A stretch of DNA of 64,000 nucleotides, from assembly GCA_963676875.1 (NCBI GenBank), contig OY781436.1, forward strand, positions 1,736,001-1,800,000. Reading direction: 5' to 3'. The position numbers were made by a program, and so were the translations under genes. A model generated the notes under the pieces. The model was given only the letters and a program-made list of their open reading frames with translations, was not told the DNA's origin and did no database searches. This DNA is from UBA6244 sp963676875. GTDB taxonomy: Bacteria; Bacteroidota; Bacteroidia; Bacteroidales; F082. Positions 53,361 through 63,108 of this stretch are shown here, piece by piece. Every line of letters starts with the position of its first letter. The stretch's first letter is position 1.

Positions 53361-56145
53361 AAATACATTTGAGAATTTTCCGGATTGGTTAATAGAAAAA
53401 TGGCAGAACATCGCAGATCTATTGTCTGAAACTATAGGCGTTCCTGCGGCTTTAATTGTAAAGGCTGAAAACGAATCCATGGAAGTTTTTATTTCAAATC
53501 ATTCGGAAAATAATCCATACAGCGCAGGCACAAAAGAAACATGGCATGGTCTGTATTGCGAAACCGTTATTAAAACGCAGAAAAAATTATTGATTCCAAA
53601 TGCGACAAAAGACAAGGTATGGAATAAAAACCCTGATGTAAAACCCGAAATGATTGCCTATTTGGGATTCCCACTCAATTTTCCGGATAATAAACCATTC
53701 GGGACTATTTGCATTCTTGATAATAAGGAAAGGCAATTTACTTTGCTGAATGAAAAACTAATCCAACAATTTAAGGATGTAATCGAATTGGATTTGGCCT
53801 TGTTGAAGTCTTTTAAAATCAAAACTTCAAATGTTACACAGGAAATCGCCAAGCGGCATCTTTTGGAGGAAAAATTGAAGGAAAGCGAAAAACGGTTCAG
53901 AAATGTATTGCAGGATGTTAAAAATGTAGCTGTACAGGCTTATGCTCCTGATGGCACGACTACCTATTGGAACAAAGCATCTGAATTATTGTATGGGTAT
54001 ACCGCTCAGGAGGCTCTGGGCAAAAATCTACTTGACTTAATTATTCCATCCGAAATGAGGGATGAGGTGAGCAGTGCCATAAAGTGGATGGCTGAGTCGG
54101 GACAGGCAATTCCTCCATCAGAGCTGCTATTAAAACGTAAGGATGGCACCCGTGTTTCTGTATTTTCTCATCACACCATTGTGCAAGTTTCCGGAAAAGA
54201 ACAGGAATTATTCTGCATTGACATCGATCTTACCGATCGTAAACAGGCAGAAGACAAACTGAAAGAAAACGAGCATAGTTTGCGCACCCTTTTTAATGCC
54301 ATGAAAGATGTGGTGTTTGAGATGGATTATGATGGCAGATATATAAATATTGCACCCACATCTGCTGATTTGATGGCACAACAGCCGGAAGTTATGGTTG
54401 GCAAAACAATACATGAAGTATTCCCGAAACAGGAAGCAGACCTTTACCTGGCTTTTGTGCGTAAGTGCCTCGATGAAAACAAAATGAATACCATCGAATA
54501 TCCCATGTTGATCAATAATAAAACGGTCTGGTTTGAAGGTAGAGCGGTTCCAAAAACCAATAATAGTGTGCTGTACATTGGCAGAGACATTACCGAGCGC
54601 AAACAGGTTGAGCAGGAAATTGAAGAAAGTAGAGAAAAATATCGAGGATTGTCTGAAGCAACTTTTGAATCAATTTTCATTTCTGAAAAGGGTATTTGTA
54701 TTGAACAAAACCTTAGCGCGGAAAAAATATTTGGGTATACCGCTGACGAAGCTATTGGAAGAAAAGGTACAGATTGGATCGCCCCCGAATACAGACAATT
54801 GGTAATGAGCAATATGCTTGCCGGATACGAGCTACCTTATGAAGCAATCGCAATAAAAAAAGACGGCACCCGATTTCCGTGCTCAATACAAGGAAAAATG
54901 ATGCACTACAAAGGAAAAACTGTCAGAGTTACTTCCTTAAGCGACATTACACAACGCAAGCAGGTTGAGCAGGAATTAATCGCAGCCAAAGAACGGGCCG
55001 AACAAAGCGATCGTTTGAAAACTGCTTTTTTAGCCAATATGAGCCATGAAATACGTACACCCATGAATGGTATTTTGGGATTTTCAAGTTTGCTTAAAGA
55101 ACCCTCCCTATCAGGTGAGGAGCAACAAGAATACATCAATATTATTGAGAAGGCCGGTGCTCGTATGCTCAATACCATCAACGATATCATCAGTATTTCA
55201 AGAATTGAATCAGGTGAGATAAGTGTCTCTTTGTCAAATACAGATTTAAACATACAGTTTGAAGACGTTTACAACTTCTTTAAACCTGAATCAGAAAAAA
55301 AAGGAATAAAATTTTCGTTTAAAACGAGTCTTTCAGGCAAAAAAGCAGTCATACAAACCGATCGCGAAAAAGTGAATACCATACTTTTTAACCTTGTTAA
55401 AAATGCCATTAAATATACGGAAAATGGGTCTGTTGAATTCGGCTATACCTTAAAAACGGACAGCGATCCATTAGAACTGGTGTTTTACATAAAGGATACG
55501 GGTATTGGAATTCCGAAAAACAGGCAAAAAGTCATTTTTGAACGTTTTATGCAAGCCGATATTAATGATAAAATGGCCATGCAAGGTTCAGGTTTAGGCT
55601 TATCCATTGCCAAAGCATACGTTGAGGTGCTCGGGGGTAAGATTGGAATGGAAAGCCATGAGGGACTTGGTTCTGTTTTTTATGTCACACTACCATATCA
55701 CACCGAATTTCAAAAAGAAATCCCGACAGTAAATGCCGGACTGGAGAATGACTTCAAAAAACAGATTGACACCGGTTTTTCACCATTAAAAATATTAATT
55801 GCCGAAGATGATGAAAACGCAGAAATGTACCTTAGGGTGGTTATCAAATCCTTATGTAAAGAAGTGTTTACAGCCGAAACTGGGATTGAAGCCATTGAAA
55901 CTTGCCGCAACCATCCCGATATTGATTTGATTTTAATGGACATACAAATGCCCGAAATGAATGGCTATGAAGCCACACGGAAAATAAGGGAGTTTAATAA
56001 GGAAGTAATTATCATTGCTCAAACCGCCTTTGCGCTGGCCGGCGACAGAGAAAAGGCCTTGGAAGCCGGTTGTAACGATTATATTACCAAACCCATCAAC
56101 AAAGAAAAAATGAGGCAGAAAATTGCAAAACATTTTCAACAATAA
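53347..56145 (+). CDS. Hybrid sensor histidine kinase: GAF-PAS-PAS-PAS-HisKA-HATPase-REC
   Basis: 932 residues, no TM helices, so cytosolic. GAF-like domain at about 15-150 (WHGLYCETVIKTQKKLLIPNATKD, AYLGFPLNFPDNKPFGTICILD); three PAS domains at about 180-300, 305-420 and 430-540; HisKA with His567 in FLANMSHEIRTPMNG; HATPase with G boxes KDTGIGIPK and GSGLGLSIAKAYV; C-terminal receiver with Asp865 (LILMDIQMPEMNG) and Lys in YITKPI. It lacks an output domain, so phosphate must leave via another protein. It sits between two broken kinase fragments. Confidence 0.93.
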   Translation: MTTSKNTFENFPDWLIEKWQNIADLLSETIGVPAALIVKAENESMEVFISNHSENNPYSAGTKETWHGLYCETVIKTQKKLLIPNATKDKVWNKNPDVKPEMIAYLGFPLNFPDNKPFGTICILDNKERQFTLLNEKLIQQFKDVIELDLALLKSFKIKTSNVTQEIAKRHLLEEKLKESEKRFRNVLQDVKNVAVQAYAPDGTTTYWNKASELLYGYTAQEALGKNLLDLIIPSEMRDEVSSAIKWMAESGQAIPPSELLLKRKDGTRVSVFSHHTIVQVSGKEQELFCIDIDLTDRKQAEDKLKENEHSLRTLFNAMKDVVFEMDYDGRYINIAPTSADLMAQQPEVMVGKTIHEVFPKQEADLYLAFVRKCLDENKMNTIEYPMLINNKTVWFEGRAVPKTNNSVLYIGRDITERKQVEQEIEESREKYRGLSEATFESIFISEKGICIEQNLSAEKIFGYTADEAIGRKGTDWIAPEYRQLVMSNMLAGYELPYEAIAIKKDGTRFPCSIQGKMMHYKGKTVRVTSLSDITQRKQVEQELIAAKERAEQSDRLKTAFLANMSHEIRTPMNGILGFSSLLKEPSLSGEEQQEYINIIEKAGARMLNTINDIISISRIESGEISVSLSNTDLNIQFEDVYNFFKPESEKKGIKFSFKTSLSGKKAVIQTDREKVNTILFNLVKNAIKYTENGSVEFGYTLKTDSDPLELVFYIKDTGIGIPKNRQKVIFERFMQADINDKMAMQGSGLGLSIAKAYVEVLGGKIGMESHEGLGSVFYVTLPYHTEFQKEIPTVNAGLENDFKKQIDTGFSPLKILIAEDDENAEMYLRVVIKSLCKEVFTAETGIEAIETCRNHPDIDLILMDIQMPEMNGYEATRKIREFNKEVIIIAQTAFALAGDREKALEAGCNDYITKPINKEKMRQKIAKHFQQ

Positions 56146-56149
56146 ATGT

Positions 56150-56553
56150 ATGGGTACAAAAAACCAAATCCCCGAAAATAGTGGCTCAAAACCTGATTTT
56201 AGAAATAGAATGAAAGCCCCATCCATTCTTGTCATTGGACTTATCATCACTTGTATTGTAACCTTTCATACCTATCGCAATGTTGAAATACAAGCCCGGA
56301 AAAATTTTGAATCAGTGTGCGATGAAATTACCATTAAAATCACTGCACGCCTTCATTCACACGCCCAGTTATTAAGATCGGGGGCGGCATTTTTTTATTC
56401 TTCTGATTCGGTTAACAGAAAAGATTGGGCGGAATTTATTAGCCATTCAAAAATTTCAAAGAATTTGTTGAAAAACATGGCGGAAAAATTTGGGTTGAAA
56501 GTGAAGAAGGCATCGGTAGCCGGTTTTCTTTTTCATTGCCTGTGGTGCCTTAA
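56150..56553 (+). pseudogene. Deletion remnant of a CHASE-domain histidine kinase
   Basis: From ATG 56150 a frame encodes a TM helix (SILVIGLIITCIVTF) and the start of a CHASE sensor domain (ITARLHSHAQLLRSGAAFFY). Near 56445-56470 homology switches to another frame: FKEFVEKHGGKIWVESEEG then SRFSFSLPVVP and TAA at 56551-56553, which is the very end of a HATPase domain. Everything between CHASE and the last ~25 kinase residues is missing, so an internal deletion has fused the two ends out of frame. The unshifted frame runs to 56557. Confidence 0.8.
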
Positions 56554-56720
56554 CTAATTCAGGGAGTACTAAACAGAAGAACCCTTACAAGGTCTCCTGA
56601 AAGTTAGGTGTGTCCCCCATAAATAAAAACGAATTATACAACTGATATATGTAGCATTATGGGGTTACGAAATGAACAACAACACTGCACAATAGCCGGC
56701 TTAAAAAACTCGGTGTCCTT

Positions 56721-58835
56721 CTATCTACAGTATTTCAATATATACTCACCGGCCACCTGACTTCCAAGATTTTCAGCTGTTTTAAACTGAGCACATGCGT
56801 TGGTGCGGTCGTTCATTTTCAAATATAGAAAGCCCAGATTCAGATGTATATCAGGGTCGCTTGAATGTAATGCCTGAGCCCTTTTAAAATCGCTCAATGC
56901 CTCCTGATACCGGTTTGTTTTCGAATAAACAATACCCCTGTTCATGTAAGCCGACACAAAGGTATTGTCCATCGCGATAACTTTGGAAAAATCGGCCAAA
57001 GCCTCGTCATTTTTCTCCATCCGGGAGTAAAGCACGCCCCGGTCGTTCATGGCTGTGATATTTTGGGGGTCGTACAGCAGACATTGGGTTAAGTCGTAGA
57101 TGGCCTCCTCCGTTTTTCCCAATTTTGCATTGGCCAAACTAAGTTGGTAATAGGCCTTCGGATTGCTTGGGAAATTGTATAGGTTCTTGTTTAAATCCTC
57201 CAGAGCCAATTCATATTTTCCCATCATGTTTCGCAAAAATCCCCGGTTGAAATAGCAGTCGAAAAAAGAAGTGTCGATTTCGAGAGCCCTGTTAAAGTCC
57301 TCTTCAGCCTCAGATAGCATCCCCGCATTGAGTTTGGCAATTCCACGATTATGATAGGCATTCACATACATGCTGTCAATTTCCAGGGCGCGATTGTAGT
57401 CTAAAATAGCTCCATTAAAATTGCTTTGAAGTTGTTTGGCATCTCCCCGGTTACAATAGGCTTCAACAAATTGAGGGTCGAGCTCAAGGGCTTTGTTATA
57501 ATCGGCAATGCCTCCCGCCACATTTCCCAGATTTTTTCGGGCATCTCCACGGGCTTTGTAAGGCGTACTTTGGTCGGGATAATGGGATACGACATTTTCC
57601 CAAAGACTTAAATCACTTTTCCAAATTTTGGTTTGCTCATGTGAAATCAGGCCAAACACCATGGCGTACACTGCAAGACCAATTGTCATATTCCTCAATA
57701 AATCAGCATTTCTGATTTCCGAAAGCAATCCGGCCAAAGCAAAAAAGAATCCGACATAGGGCAGATAGGTATATCGGTCGGCCACAATAATCCACCTCGA
57801 CGGAATAATTTGAAGGGTAACCGAAATGGTGATAATGAAAAACAACAACCCCATCAAAATATATCGGCGATTTCTTCCATATTTAATGGCTGCCCATATC
57901 ACCAAAGCAAGGAAAACCGGAGCCAAATAGTACTCGATGGGGAAAAAACCTCCTGTTTTAAGTGGATACAAATTGATTCCGGCCAAATAGAATGGGAACA
58001 AAAACCTGAAAACATAATAGGCTAAAGCATAAGTGAATAGAAAAAAATGATCGGAAAAAGAATACTGATTCAACTCTCCCAAATAGGTATTGGCCTGTGG
58101 TTCCATCAGGGCGATTATCCCAAAAAGCAAAGAAAACAATAGCAGGGGAATTTTTTCAATAACCAGCCGGGAGTTTATTTTTCGTTGATAATACCAATCG
58201 ATGGCCATGATGGCGATTGGAAAAGTAACCGCCTGAACCTTGCTAAACAACGACAACAGAAAAAAAACCAAAACAAAAAGATAATTTCTAACAGTTTGTT
58301 TTTCTGTATATTCAAGATAAAAATAAAGTGCCAGAAGAAAGAAAAAGGTAAACATTTCATTGCTTCGGGCCGAAATCCATGATACCGTTTCAACATTCAT
58401 GGGATGAACGGCAAACAACAAAGCCACAAGCAGCGAGACGGAAAAATTTTTGAACAACTTCTTAATCAATAGGAATACCATGATACCGTTCAGCATATGG
58501 AAACATAAGCTAAACATATGATATGCTGTGGGTTCCATGCCAAAAAACTGGTACGTAAGGGCCAAACTTAATGCTGGCAACGGCTGATACATTTGCAGGT
58601 AATAACTTGAAAAAATGGTTTTCAGGTCCGACCAATTAAAGTTTATCAGCTCGTAATAGGTAGTGAAATAATAGGAATCGTCAAAAGAGAGGATGTTGTT
58701 GTTGAGGATATTTGAAAAAACGAATACAATAGCCACACAAATAGCTGCAAACGCAAAGTAGTTTTGGTATTTCAACAAAGGGGAAGTTTGTTGGTTTCTA
58801 TTCTTAGTCCGAAGATTTTTTCGCGAGGAAGACAT
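56721..58835 (-). CDS. TMTC-like multi-pass membrane protein with C-terminal TPRs
   Basis: 704 residues. After a basic N-terminus there are about 10-11 TM helices (30-410) with the GT-C-type pattern AVHPMNVETVSWISARSNEM in a loop after TM3-4, typical of TMTC/DUF1736 and PMT-like enzymes. The C-terminal ~290 residues are seven or eight TPRs (KARGDARKNLGNVAGGIADYNKALELDP, YMNRGIVYSKTNRYQEALSDFKRAQAL). Animal TMTC proteins are O-mannosyltransferases; Bacteroidota have a general O-glycosylation system, so protein glycosylation is a reasonable but unproven role. Monocistronic. Confidence 0.85.
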   Translation of the reverse strand: MSSSRKNLRTKNRNQQTSPLLKYQNYFAFAAICVAIVFVFSNILNNNILSFDDSYYFTTYYELINFNWSDLKTIFSSYYLQMYQPLPALSLALTYQFFGMEPTAYHMFSLCFHMLNGIMVFLLIKKLFKNFSVSLLVALLFAVHPMNVETVSWISARSNEMFTFFFLLALYFYLEYTEKQTVRNYLFVLVFFLLSLFSKVQAVTFPIAIMAIDWYYQRKINSRLVIEKIPLLLFSLLFGIIALMEPQANTYLGELNQYSFSDHFFLFTYALAYYVFRFLFPFYLAGINLYPLKTGGFFPIEYYLAPVFLALVIWAAIKYGRNRRYILMGLLFFIITISVTLQIIPSRWIIVADRYTYLPYVGFFFALAGLLSEIRNADLLRNMTIGLAVYAMVFGLISHEQTKIWKSDLSLWENVVSHYPDQSTPYKARGDARKNLGNVAGGIADYNKALELDPQFVEAYCNRGDAKQLQSNFNGAILDYNRALEIDSMYVNAYHNRGIAKLNAGMLSEAEEDFNRALEIDTSFFDCYFNRGFLRNMMGKYELALEDLNKNLYNFPSNPKAYYQLSLANAKLGKTEEAIYDLTQCLLYDPQNITAMNDRGVLYSRMEKNDEALADFSKVIAMDNTFVSAYMNRGIVYSKTNRYQEALSDFKRAQALHSSDPDIHLNLGFLYLKMNDRTNACAQFKTAENLGSQVAGEYILKYCR

Positions 58836-59025
58836 GAGTTTCAGGTTAATAAAAATCAGTCTCCAAAGCTAATAAAAACAGAGATTGCCGGTTAACATAT
58901 TTTAAAGAACCACAAAATGTTTTTTATCTGAATACCGAAAGCGATTACTTAACATCGCACAAACAATCCATGATAAAAAATTATCCGTTGTGCATCGCCG
59001 GTTGAGCGCTGCCATTCATAACAAT

Positions 59026-60321
59026 TTATTTTAGGTCTGCCCTTTTTTTCGTTCCTCCCAACGAATAGGTGAGGTGAATATTTACTTGGTTATTGGTCAA
59101 CCGTACATCACGATTTAAACTTCCAATATTGAAAAAGTGTTGGTAATTCACCGCCAATCCCAGCGAATGTTTGTTGGGCAATTGGTAGGTATAACCCAAA
59201 TTGCCAACCATGCCAAGCAAATAGGTGTTAATCAGTTTTCCGTATGCATCGTCGAATGGGGTATAAATCAAATCTTTGGTCTGACTCAGTGTTATTTTAT
59301 TGGAGACCCCCAAACCCAGATACAATGACGACTTTTGGATGGGGATATAATAATTGACCACAATGGGGATGGTCATATCCACCACATTAAGTTTCACCTC
59401 CATCGACTCCTGGCTGTCGTAAGCATTTTCCAAACTCAAACGGTAGGTTTCTCCTTTGTAAACCAAGGTGGTGGTGAAATAGCTTCCCGGTGTTTGAGCA
59501 ATGGTATAGGCTGATGAATAACCCAGGAGCATGTCCACATGAACCTTTATTCTTTCGTTGGTATGAATAATATTTTCTACTACCATGCCCATTCCCAACT
59601 GCCAGGCAGTACCATAATTGGATTCCAAATCAGGTCCGAACAAATATTTGTTTTTGCTTATTCCTCCTAGTACCCGAAAACTCACGGAGGTTTTCAGTTG
59701 TCGTTTTTCATATATGATGCAACTGTCAGTATTACAAACCTTTTCGTGATAAACCTTTGCCAACTTAATCAACGATTGAGGACTCAATGCGGTTCGATCG
59801 ATTTGTTTGGCCAAATCAGGAGCGTCGTCCATTACACACCCCAACTTTCCTTTGTATTTGGATGGCACGGGGTTTATTCCATCATAAGTTGCTTTCTTTT
59901 CGGTAAGCTCTATCAAACCAAACCCTTCTTTTTCAACAAAATAGTGATCTCCACGGTCGTCCACAAAAAAATACATGTTGGCAATACCGTGAATCAGGTA
60001 CTCCATGAATACCCTTTCAACATGGGTAGAATCAACGACGTAATCTTTTGAAATATAATATTTTCCATCCAGAAAGCGATAGCCCAGAATATCGTTGGGG
60101 CCATACTGTTGTAGATTCGCATCGGGTGCCACCCTAAATTTACACGATTTGGAGGCATACAGGCTGTTTTGGTATAAAAGAAAACCATGAAGGGTATCGC
60201 CCTGCAGCGTAAGTACATACCCTTCCCGGTATTTGTCGCCGGCAGTAAGTTGCATACAGACGACGACGAAGAAAAGAACAACAACATACCTGGATGTAAG
60301 AAATGATATTTTTTTATTCAT
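59026..60321 (-). CDS. Outer membrane beta-barrel protein, unknown function
   Basis: 431 residues from the ATG at 60321 (MNKKISFLTSRYVVVLFFVV), which gives a good signal peptide; the frame is open to 60408 but the extension is not signal-like. The N-terminal part (REGYVLTLQGDTLHGFLLYQ, DILGYRFLDGKYYISKDYV) is a beta domain common ahead of porin-like barrels in Bacteroidota. The second half alternates hydrophobic and polar residues in barrel strands (YLGLGVSNKITLSQ, LGMVGNLGYTYQLPN) and ends HLTYSLGGTKKRADLK. Ligand unknown. No partner gene evident. Confidence 0.82.
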   Translation of the reverse strand: MNKKISFLTSRYVVVLFFVVVCMQLTAGDKYREGYVLTLQGDTLHGFLLYQNSLYASKSCKFRVAPDANLQQYGPNDILGYRFLDGKYYISKDYVVDSTHVERVFMEYLIHGIANMYFFVDDRGDHYFVEKEGFGLIELTEKKATYDGINPVPSKYKGKLGCVMDDAPDLAKQIDRTALSPQSLIKLAKVYHEKVCNTDSCIIYEKRQLKTSVSFRVLGGISKNKYLFGPDLESNYGTAWQLGMGMVVENIIHTNERIKVHVDMLLGYSSAYTIAQTPGSYFTTTLVYKGETYRLSLENAYDSQESMEVKLNVVDMTIPIVVNYYIPIQKSSLYLGLGVSNKITLSQTKDLIYTPFDDAYGKLINTYLLGMVGNLGYTYQLPNKHSLGLAVNYQHFFNIGSLNRDVRLTNNQVNIHLTYSLGGTKKRADLK

Positions 60322-60963
60322 AATAAATGGGTTATCGCTTATTTGACTTGCTATTGATGAAAATACCACCATGTTGATGGCTATTGTATATCTGATAAAA
60401 ATGAACAATCAGACCTGTACCTGTTTTAAAATTGTCTCTCATGAAGTACTCTCAATTAAAAGAGTAAAAATACGCATTGCGACAAACCCTGCCATAAATA
60501 AAAATGCAGACAATGATAATTTTTATTCATTACACATAACAACCCAAGGTTATGTCGTCCGCCATGGGTGGAGGATATATATCAAGCATTGTAGCGTTTT
60601 CTGCTTAATTCTACCGGACAACAATGGTTTTGAAATTCAGCAACATGTTGAATTTCGAACACCGATTTCAGAAGTAGGGAAAAAGAGCGAATCGATGGAT
60701 TTTACAATTTCATCATTCATTGTTTCGCGCCAAAGTATGGCAGGCTCTTCATCGATATTCGATATTCAGTCCTATCCACATCTCTCTTGGTGCCTCCCCG
60801 CCCCGGATGATTATCGTGGCTAACGTGGCTCTTTGGGAGCGTTGGGTCTCAAAATGGCAGCGCAAGGCTAAAACTCCATTACTGAAATTATCCCCCTCCC
60901 ACAAAACCAACAGAAAAACACCATGAACCACACACACAATAATTTCGTACTTTAGCGCCCTGT
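60322..60963. other. Long intergenic gap before ftsX
   Basis: Open frames here (plus 60371-60823; minus 60749-60937) have no recognisable domain and unusual composition, so I treat them as chance. The segment 60800-60890 is richer in G and C than its surroundings and might be a decayed dispersed repeat. TACTTTAG at 60948-60955 is a near match to a -7 element just before ftsX. Nothing else seen. Confidence 0.45.
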
Positions 60964-61848
60964 ATGGCTACCAGAAACGATCATAACCAACAACGACGGG
61001 TGAGCAGTGCTTACCTCACCTCAGCCATCAGCATTACGCTGGTGCTTTTTACATTGGGGTTTTTGGGCATGGTGTTGCTGCACGCCCAAAACCTGTCCAA
61101 CTACATACTGGAACACATTGGTTTTGAAATTATTATGACCGACAATGTAAAGGAAGCCGAAATACTTCAATTGCAAAAATCGTTGGACGCCCAACCTTTT
61201 GTCAAGTCCACCGAATACATCACCAAAGAGGAGGCCACCCGCCGTTTGACTGATTTATTGGGAGAGGAATTTACCGGATTTATGGGCAAAGACGACAACC
61301 CGTTGCTGCCATCGGTGGATGTTCGGTTTAAAGCCCCCTGGGCCAAAAGCGACAGCATTGCCAAAATAGAGCAATGGGTGCTGGCCAATCCACAGGTAAA
61401 GGAGGTGTATTACCAAAAATCGATGGTACACCTGATCAACAACAACCTGCAAAAAATTACCCTAGCACTCATGGGTTTCAGCCTGCTTTTATTCATCATC
61501 GCCATGGCCCTCATCAACAACACCATCCGGTTGTCGGTGTTTTCCAAGCGGTTTATTATTCGCAGCATGCAATTGGTGGGTGCCACCGAGGGATTTATCC
61601 GTAAGCCGTTCTTGCTCTTGGGCATGGCTCAGGGAGTAATCAGTGCCTTGTTGGCCATATTGTTGCTTTACGGAATCATGCAAGCCATGCTCAACCAAAT
61701 ACCTGAACTGGCCGTGCTGAGCAGCATGGAAACCAGATTATATTTGTATTTGGGCATTTTAATCACAGGAATACTCATTACCGGAGCCTCCACCTATGTG
61801 GCTGTATCCAGATTTCTCCACATGAAATCGGATAATTTATATGGTTAA
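60964..61848 (+). CDS. ftsX: FtsX-like cell division permease
   Basis: 294 residues. TM1 at about 20-42, an extracytoplasmic domain of ~120 residues with the FtsX pattern (IEIIMTDNV-like strand, LQKSLDAQPFVKSTEYITKEEA), then three TM helices (about 165-190, 220-245, 260-285) with KRFIIRSMQLVGATEGFIRKPFLLLG, the conserved FtsX loop. With FtsE it forms an ABC-like complex that controls cell-wall hydrolases at division. ftsE is not in this window, as is common in Bacteroidota. First of the ftsX-DUF3098-uppP-truB block. Confidence 0.92.
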   Translation: MATRNDHNQQRRVSSAYLTSAISITLVLFTLGFLGMVLLHAQNLSNYILEHIGFEIIMTDNVKEAEILQLQKSLDAQPFVKSTEYITKEEATRRLTDLLGEEFTGFMGKDDNPLLPSVDVRFKAPWAKSDSIAKIEQWVLANPQVKEVYYQKSMVHLINNNLQKITLALMGFSLLLFIIAMALINNTIRLSVFSKRFIIRSMQLVGATEGFIRKPFLLLGMAQGVISALLAILLLYGIMQAMLNQIPELAVLSSMETRLYLYLGILITGILITGASTYVAVSRFLHMKSDNLYG

Positions 61849-61950
61849 TGTCCATTTTAACAACCTTTAAGAACCCCATTTCCCTAAAATCCCAAATAAT
61901 AGCCCTTTGAAAGGGTATTTCTTTTATTTTTGGCAAAAAATTATCATACC

Positions 61951-62214
61951 ATGGCAGCAAATGTTCAAAAAAATATGGAGAAGGAAGAAATTCATGGCTT
62001 TGCTTTTCAAAAAGTAAACTACCTGTTGTTGATTACCGGACTAATTGTGTTGCTCATCGGGTTTTTACTCATGATTGGCGGTGGTTCCACCGACCCGGAT
62101 GTATTTAGCAATGAATTGTTTAGCTTTGGCCGCCTGACCCTGGCTCCTATCCTCATTTTGTTGGGATACGTCATTGAAATTGCCGCCATTATGTACCGTG
62201 GAAAAAAAGAATAG
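61951..62214 (+). CDS. DUF3098 small membrane protein
   Basis: 87 residues from the ATG at 61951; two TM helices (about 22-42 and 60-80) with FAFQKVNYLLLITGLIVLLIGF and the MIGGGSTDPDVFSNELFSFGRL loop that is diagnostic of DUF3098, a Bacteroidota family regularly placed between ftsX and uppP. Role unknown. TATTTTTG at 61925-61932 is a -7 match, and a CCCTTTGAAAGGG palindrome (61903-61915) lies just upstream. Confidence 0.88.
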   Translation: MAANVQKNMEKEEIHGFAFQKVNYLLLITGLIVLLIGFLLMIGGGSTDPDVFSNELFSFGRLTLAPILILLGYVIEIAAIMYRGKKE

Positions 62215-62328
62215 CTCATCTTTTCAACACAATGATTGATTTCCGTTCGTCCTGTTTTTGTATGACCAAATTTTGGGCTCCAAGGAACCAATCCATAAAA
62301 AATTGCGATCCACTAACACCATCTGCAT

Positions 62329-63108
62329 ATGACCTGGTTTGAAGCACTTATCCTTGCCATCGTTGAAGGCATCACCGAATTTTTACCCGTTTCGTCCACA
62401 GGCCACATGATACTGGCCGAGGGTCTCATGGGCATGAAAAGCAACGATTTTGTTCAGGCTTTTATCATCAACATCCAGTTTGGTGCCATCCTTTCGGTGG
62501 TGGTATTGTATTGGAAACGGTTTTTTCAAACCATGAAGTTCTATTACAAACTGTTTGTGGCCTTTATTCCGGCCGCGGTATTTGGTTTGCTGCTCAGCGA
62601 TTACATCGACATGCTGTTGGAGAATGTATACGTGGTGGCCGTGATGCTGATTCTGGGCGGAATTGTGCTGGTGTTTGTTGACAATTGGTTTAAAGATGGT
62701 AAAGATGACGAAGAAGTAACCTACCCTAAGGCCCTGAAAATCGGCTTTTTTCAGGTGATTGCCATGATACCCGGCGTATCGCGTTCGGCAGCCACCATTA
62801 TTGGTGGTATGACCCAAAAACTCAGTCGCAAAGCTGCTGCCGAGTTTTCCTTTTTTCTGGCCGTACCTACCATGTTTGCTGCCTCGGGTTACAAACTCAT
62901 GAAAAATTATTCGGCCATCAACACCGACAACATCGGCATCCTGATTTTTGGAAATGTGGTGGCCTTTATCGTAGCTCTCATCGCCATCAAATCTTTTATC
63001 ACCTACCTTACCAAACACGGATTTAAAATGTTCGGCTATTACCGTATTGTGGTGGGTGTGGTCATTTTGGTTTTGTTGGGCTTGGGTTATCAACTGGAGG
63101 TTTCGTGA
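62329..63108 (+). CDS. uppP: Undecaprenyl-diphosphatase UppP (BacA)
   Basis: 259 residues, about eight TM helices. Signature 1: IVEGITEFLPVSSTGHM (catalytic Glu and Ser-rich loop) at about 11-28; signature 2: MIPGVSRSAATIIGGM with the essential Arg at about 145-160. It dephosphorylates undecaprenyl pyrophosphate to recycle the lipid carrier for peptidoglycan and other glycans. Its stop overlaps the truB start (GTG). Confidence 0.95.
   Translation: MTWFEALILAIVEGITEFLPVSSTGHMILAEGLMGMKSNDFVQAFIINIQFGAILSVVVLYWKRFFQTMKFYYKLFVAFIPAAVFGLLLSDYIDMLLENVYVVAVMLILGGIVLVFVDNWFKDGKDDEEVTYPKALKIGFFQVIAMIPGVSRSAATIIGGMTQKLSRKAAAEFSFFLAVPTMFAASGYKLMKNYSAINTDNIGILIFGNVVAFIVALIAIKSFITYLTKHGFKMFGYYRIVVGVVILVLLGLGYQLEVS

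Noticed and set aside
60371..60823. 150-residue frame in the gap before ftsX
   Set aside because: No signal, no domain, mixed composition, starts inside the upstream gene's longer frame; most likely chance.
60749..60937. 62-residue minus-strand frame ending near ftsX
   Set aside because: Contains peptide words often produced by translating repetitive non-coding DNA; no start context or conservation argument available.
62383..63093. 236-residue frame antisense to uppP
   Set aside because: It is an opposite-strand shadow of a clear UppP gene, rich in His and Gln as expected of such mirrors, with no domain.
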